DNA of 8,740 nt from an uncultured Clostridia bacterium (GTDB lineage Bacteria; Bacillota; Clostridia; TANB77; CAG-508), in the NCBI GenBank assembly GCA_944390615.1, contig CALXRJ010000024.1, positions 1-8,740 of the forward strand, in the 5' to 3' direction. A program made the position numbers and the translations under genes. Each line of letters begins with the position of its first letter. Position 1 is the stretch's first letter. Under the pieces are notes generated by a model. That model made no database searches. It saw nothing but the letters and a program-made list of their open reading frames with translations, and was not told the DNA's origin. Shown here piece by piece: positions 6,824-8,740 of the stretch.

Positions 6824-7744
6824 CTAAAATTTTTTCATAATTGCCTCTGCATCAATATGATAATAGTGTAATAATTCTTCTGCCTTGCCAGATCTGCCAA
6901 ATTCATCATTGATTCCCATTCTCTCTAGTTTGGCAGGATATTTACTGGTTAATACCTCTGCTATAGCAGAACCTAATCCTCCTATTGTATTATGGTCTTC
7001 TATTGAAATGAGTCTTTTGGTTTCTTTGGCACATTTTACAATCATTTCTTCATCTATTGGTTTTATGGTAGAAACATCAATCACTCTAATAGAAATTCCT
7101 CTTTTTTCTAATTCTGCTTGTGCTTTTAGAGCTTCGCAAACTACATCACCAGTTGCAAAAATAGTTGCATCTGTACCTTCTCCTATTGGCATCATTTTTC
7201 CTAATGTAAATTTTTGATTTTCCTCATAAATAATAGGAGTAGCAAGTCTTGATAATCTTACATATACTGGTCCTTTTATTTGGTATGCTGCTTCGATTGC
7301 CCATCTGGTTTCTACATCATCTGCTGGGCTAAGTACAGTCATATTGGGTAATGTTCTCATCATGGCAATATCTTCTAGCATTTGATGTGTTGCACCATCT
7401 TCCCCAACGGTTATGCCTGCATGGGTACTGCAAATTTTTACATTTAAATTTGGATAACAGATACTATTTCTAATTTGGTCATAGCTTCTACCTGCTGCAA
7501 ATACAGCAAAAGTACTGGCAAATGGTACTTTTCCTGTGGTTGCCATGCCTGCTGCTGTACTCATCATATTGGCTTCTGCAATTCCCATGTCAAAAAATCT
7601 TTCTGGGAATTTTTTAGCAAAAAGGATGGTTTTGGTGGCTGTTGCTAAATCTGCATCTAGTACTACTATGTCTTTATATTTTTCTCCTAATTTTTCTAGG
7701 GTTTCTCCATAACTTTGCCTGGTGGCTTTTTTTTCTTCTTTCAT
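6824..7744 (-). CDS. Transketolase, C-terminal subunit (split form)
   Basis: This 306-residue protein matches the C-terminal half of transketolase: the pyrimidine-binding domain of thiamine diphosphate plus the C-terminal domain. Landmarks are DMGIAEANM with the catalytic Glu at 57, HAGITVGEDGATHQ at 108-120, and a C-terminal domain with SIEDHNTIGGLGSAIAEVL (247-265). Split transketolases assemble from two gene products; this half lacks the N-terminal diphosphate-binding half. They move two-carbon units in the pentose phosphate pathway. I start at ATG 7744, with GAGG 9 nt upstream; a GTG at 7759 is in frame but lies before that site. In most genomes the N-terminal subunit gene sits immediately upstream, but here that place is taken by a DUF5662 gene. 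A relative such as DXS or a different two-subunit ThDP enzyme is less likely. Confidence 0.9.
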   Translation of the reverse strand: MKEEKKATRQSYGETLEKLGEKYKDIVVLDADLATATKTILFAKKFPERFFDMGIAEANMMSTAAGMATTGKVPFASTFAVFAAGRSYDQIRNSICYPNLNVKICSTHAGITVGEDGATHQMLEDIAMMRTLPNMTVLSPADDVETRWAIEAAYQIKGPVYVRLSRLATPIIYEENQKFTLGKMMPIGEGTDATIFATGDVVCEALKAQAELEKRGISIRVIDVSTIKPIDEEMIVKCAKETKRLISIEDHNTIGGLGSAIAEVLTSKYPAKLERMGINDEFGRSGKAEELLHYYHIDAEAIMKKF

Positions 7745-7780
7745 TCCTATTTTCCTCACATAATAGATTTAGGTTTTTGG

Positions 7781-7805
7781 AAAAGGTTTTACCTATAAAC
7801 CTTTT
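7781..7805 (-). terminator. Hairpin between the DUF5662 gene and the transketolase subunit
   Basis: AAAAGGTTT (7781-7789) pairs exactly with AAACCTTTT (7797-7805) around a 7-nt loop. It starts 3 nt after the TAA stop of the upstream (- strand) gene. No T-tract follows on the - strand, so it may be a weak or partial terminator, or an mRNA-processing hairpin within one transcript. Confidence 0.45.
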
Positions 7806-7808
7806 TGG

Positions 7809-8411
7809 TTAGTCTACTTTTTTCCACTCCCCATGGAATTCGTATTGGTATTTTGTTTTGTCTTGGATACAATATTTTTGATATAAGCTTTTTATATTTT
7901 GTTTCGTAATGGTTTTATCTATACCATAATCTTTTACTTGTGTAAATACTTCTGTTAAAAAATTTTCTATTTTGGGATGAATTATGATTCTCTTTTTTTC
8001 TTTTTGCCAATAATCATATTGTGAACCATTGGTCCAATTTTTTCCATTATAGGTTATGCTAGCTGATAATTTATCACATATCATTTCAGCTACATATTTG
8101 TATGGTATAATAGGTGCTACTTCTGGAGCTGTTAGATCTACCCAATACCAATCATGGTGTTTGTTTCTGCCTTTATGATGTAACCATGCTTTTGAATAAC
8201 CATTTATTTTCCTACTTTTTTCAATAGGACTGATTTTTCCATCATAATATTTTACACTTTCACTTAGTTCTTCCCAAGAAAATTTTGACATATCATGCAT
8301 AAGTCCTCTAAATGGTATGCCTAATCTGCAACTAAATCGAAAGACTAACCATTTATGCTTACTGACTAATTTTATGTGTTTTAGCGTATTTTTTATGATA
8401 TTTTTTGACAT
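7809..8411 (-). CDS. DUF5662 family protein, function unknown
   Basis: This soluble 200-residue protein has the features I associate with DUF5662: MHDMSKF (38-44), VKYYDGK, GYSKAWLHHKGRNKHH (71-86), a conserved AEMICDKLSAS stretch, and a YDYWQKEK segment before IHP. The many conserved His and Asp residues (H39-D40, H78-H79, H85-H86) hint at a metal site and resemble an HD-type hydrolase arrangement, but that is inference; no reaction is established. There is no signal peptide or membrane helix. The start is firm: AGAAGGA lies about 6 nt before ATG 8411. It precedes the transketolase half on the same strand with a 64-bp gap holding a hairpin, so co-transcription is possible but uncertain. Confidence 0.85.
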   Translation of the reverse strand: MSKNIIKNTLKHIKLVSKHKWLVFRFSCRLGIPFRGLMHDMSKFSWEELSESVKYYDGKISPIEKSRKINGYSKAWLHHKGRNKHHDWYWVDLTAPEVAPIIPYKYVAEMICDKLSASITYNGKNWTNGSQYDYWQKEKKRIIIHPKIENFLTEVFTQVKDYGIDKTITKQNIKSLYQKYCIQDKTKYQYEFHGEWKKVD

Positions 8412-8452
8412 TTAAAATCCTTCTCTCTTATCTACTTTTCTATTCCCTATTT

Positions 8453-8481
8453 ATTAAATCACAAAAACTTTAATTCTGCAA
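8453..8481 (-). promoter_or_regulatory. Candidate promoter of the DUF5662 gene
   Basis: On the - strand TTGCAG (8481-8476) is followed after exactly 17 bp by TTTAAT (8458-8453), preceded by a TGA extended -10 element. The predicted leader is about 35 nt. Its -35 lies only 5 bp from the -35 of the divergent smpB promoter. Confidence 0.5.
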
Positions 8482-8486
8482 TGGTT

Positions 8487-8515
8487 TTGACTTTTTTATT
8501 TGAGAATGTTATAAT
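8487..8515 (+). promoter_or_regulatory. Strong sigma-A promoter of smpB
   Basis: TTGACT (8487-8492), a 17-bp spacer, and TATAAT (8510-8515) with an upstream TG (8507-8508), i.e. an extended -10. Transcription should start near 8522, giving a leader of about 29 nt containing AAAGGA (8533-8538). Confidence 0.85.
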
Positions 8516-8550
8516 GGATGTCAATAAAAAAGAAAGGACCAAATACCATT

Positions 8551-8740
8551 ATGCCAAATATTAAATTGATTGCGAAAAACCCGAATGCTTATCATAATTA
8601 TGAAATAATTGAAAAAATAGAAGTGGGAATTGTTTTAACCGGTACAGAAATAAAATCTATTCGAAATGGAAAAGTTAATTTGAAAGATTCTTTTGCTCAT
8701 GTTAAAAATGGCGAATGTTTTGTTTTGGGTATGCATATTA
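8551..8740 (+). CDS. smpB: SsrA-binding protein SmpB, N-terminal part (runs off the window)
   Basis: The first 63 codons of SmpB are present; the gene continues beyond the edge. SmpB is the small RNA-binding partner of tmRNA, which delivers it to ribosomes stalled on broken mRNAs so that the nascent chain is tagged and freed. The matching segments are the N-terminal KNPNAYHNYEI, the hallmark VLTGTEIKSIRNGKVNLKDS and then GMHI, corresponding to the beta-barrel start. The ATG follows AAAGGA by 12 nt, slightly long. The usual neighbour rnr (RNase R) does not lie upstream here; the gene has its own promoter. No tmRNA gene is visible in this window. Confidence 0.95.
   Translation, partial: MPNIKLIAKNPNAYHNYEIIEKIEVGIVLTGTEIKSIRNGKVNLKDSFAHVKNGECFVLGMHI

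Overview
The window comes from an AT-rich, low-GC Gram-positive anaerobe, most likely a clostridial Firmicute. The signs are strong AGGAGG/GGGGTGA-type ribosome binding sites, sigma-A style promoters, TTG starts, a rubrerythrin, a half-size transketolase gene and smpB. All stops fit the standard code. I saw no tRNA, rRNA or CRISPR array.

Layout. Positions 1-126 are a GC-richer stretch that may be the 3' end of an unidentified gene or RNA. At 233-1114 (+) lies an orotate-phosphoribosyltransferase-like gene with a clear promoter, followed by two hairpins (1113-1188). At 1188-5232 (-) lies a membrane glycosyltransferase gene of the BcsA/IcaA (GT2) type, cut in two by a 2770-nt group II intron at 1262-4031 that lies on the opposite (+) strand. 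At 5344-6135 (+), divergent from the glycosyltransferase, is a membrane-anchored polysaccharide deacetylase of the IcaB/PgaB type. At 6220-6762 (+) is rubrerythrin, preceded by a perfect 22-bp palindrome that touches its Shine-Dalgarno site. At 6824-7744 (-) is the C-terminal half of a split transketolase without its partner next door, and at 7809-8411 (-) a DUF5662 protein. At 8551 to the window end (+) is the start of smpB, driven by a near-consensus promoter.

The main story is the intron. Both ends can be placed to the base: 5' GTGCG at 1262, a 34-nt domain V at 3949-3982, and a domain VI with a bulged A at 4024 lying 7 nt before the 3' AT at 4031. Removing exactly 1262-4031 restores the glycosyltransferase reading frame, with the split codon becoming TAC (Tyr), and gives a 424-residue protein. 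Because the intron is antisense to the gene, it cannot splice out of the glycosyltransferase mRNA. The gene should therefore make a 404-residue product lacking its last membrane helix. The intron-encoded reverse transcriptase is itself frameshifted at its conserved TPQGG motif, so the element looks unable to make its own maturase.

The synthase and deacetylase together look like a small poly-N-acetylglucosamine-like exopolysaccharide module, probably damaged in this strain. The remaining genes (pyrimidine salvage or synthesis, peroxide defence, pentose phosphate, trans-translation) are ordinary housekeeping functions.
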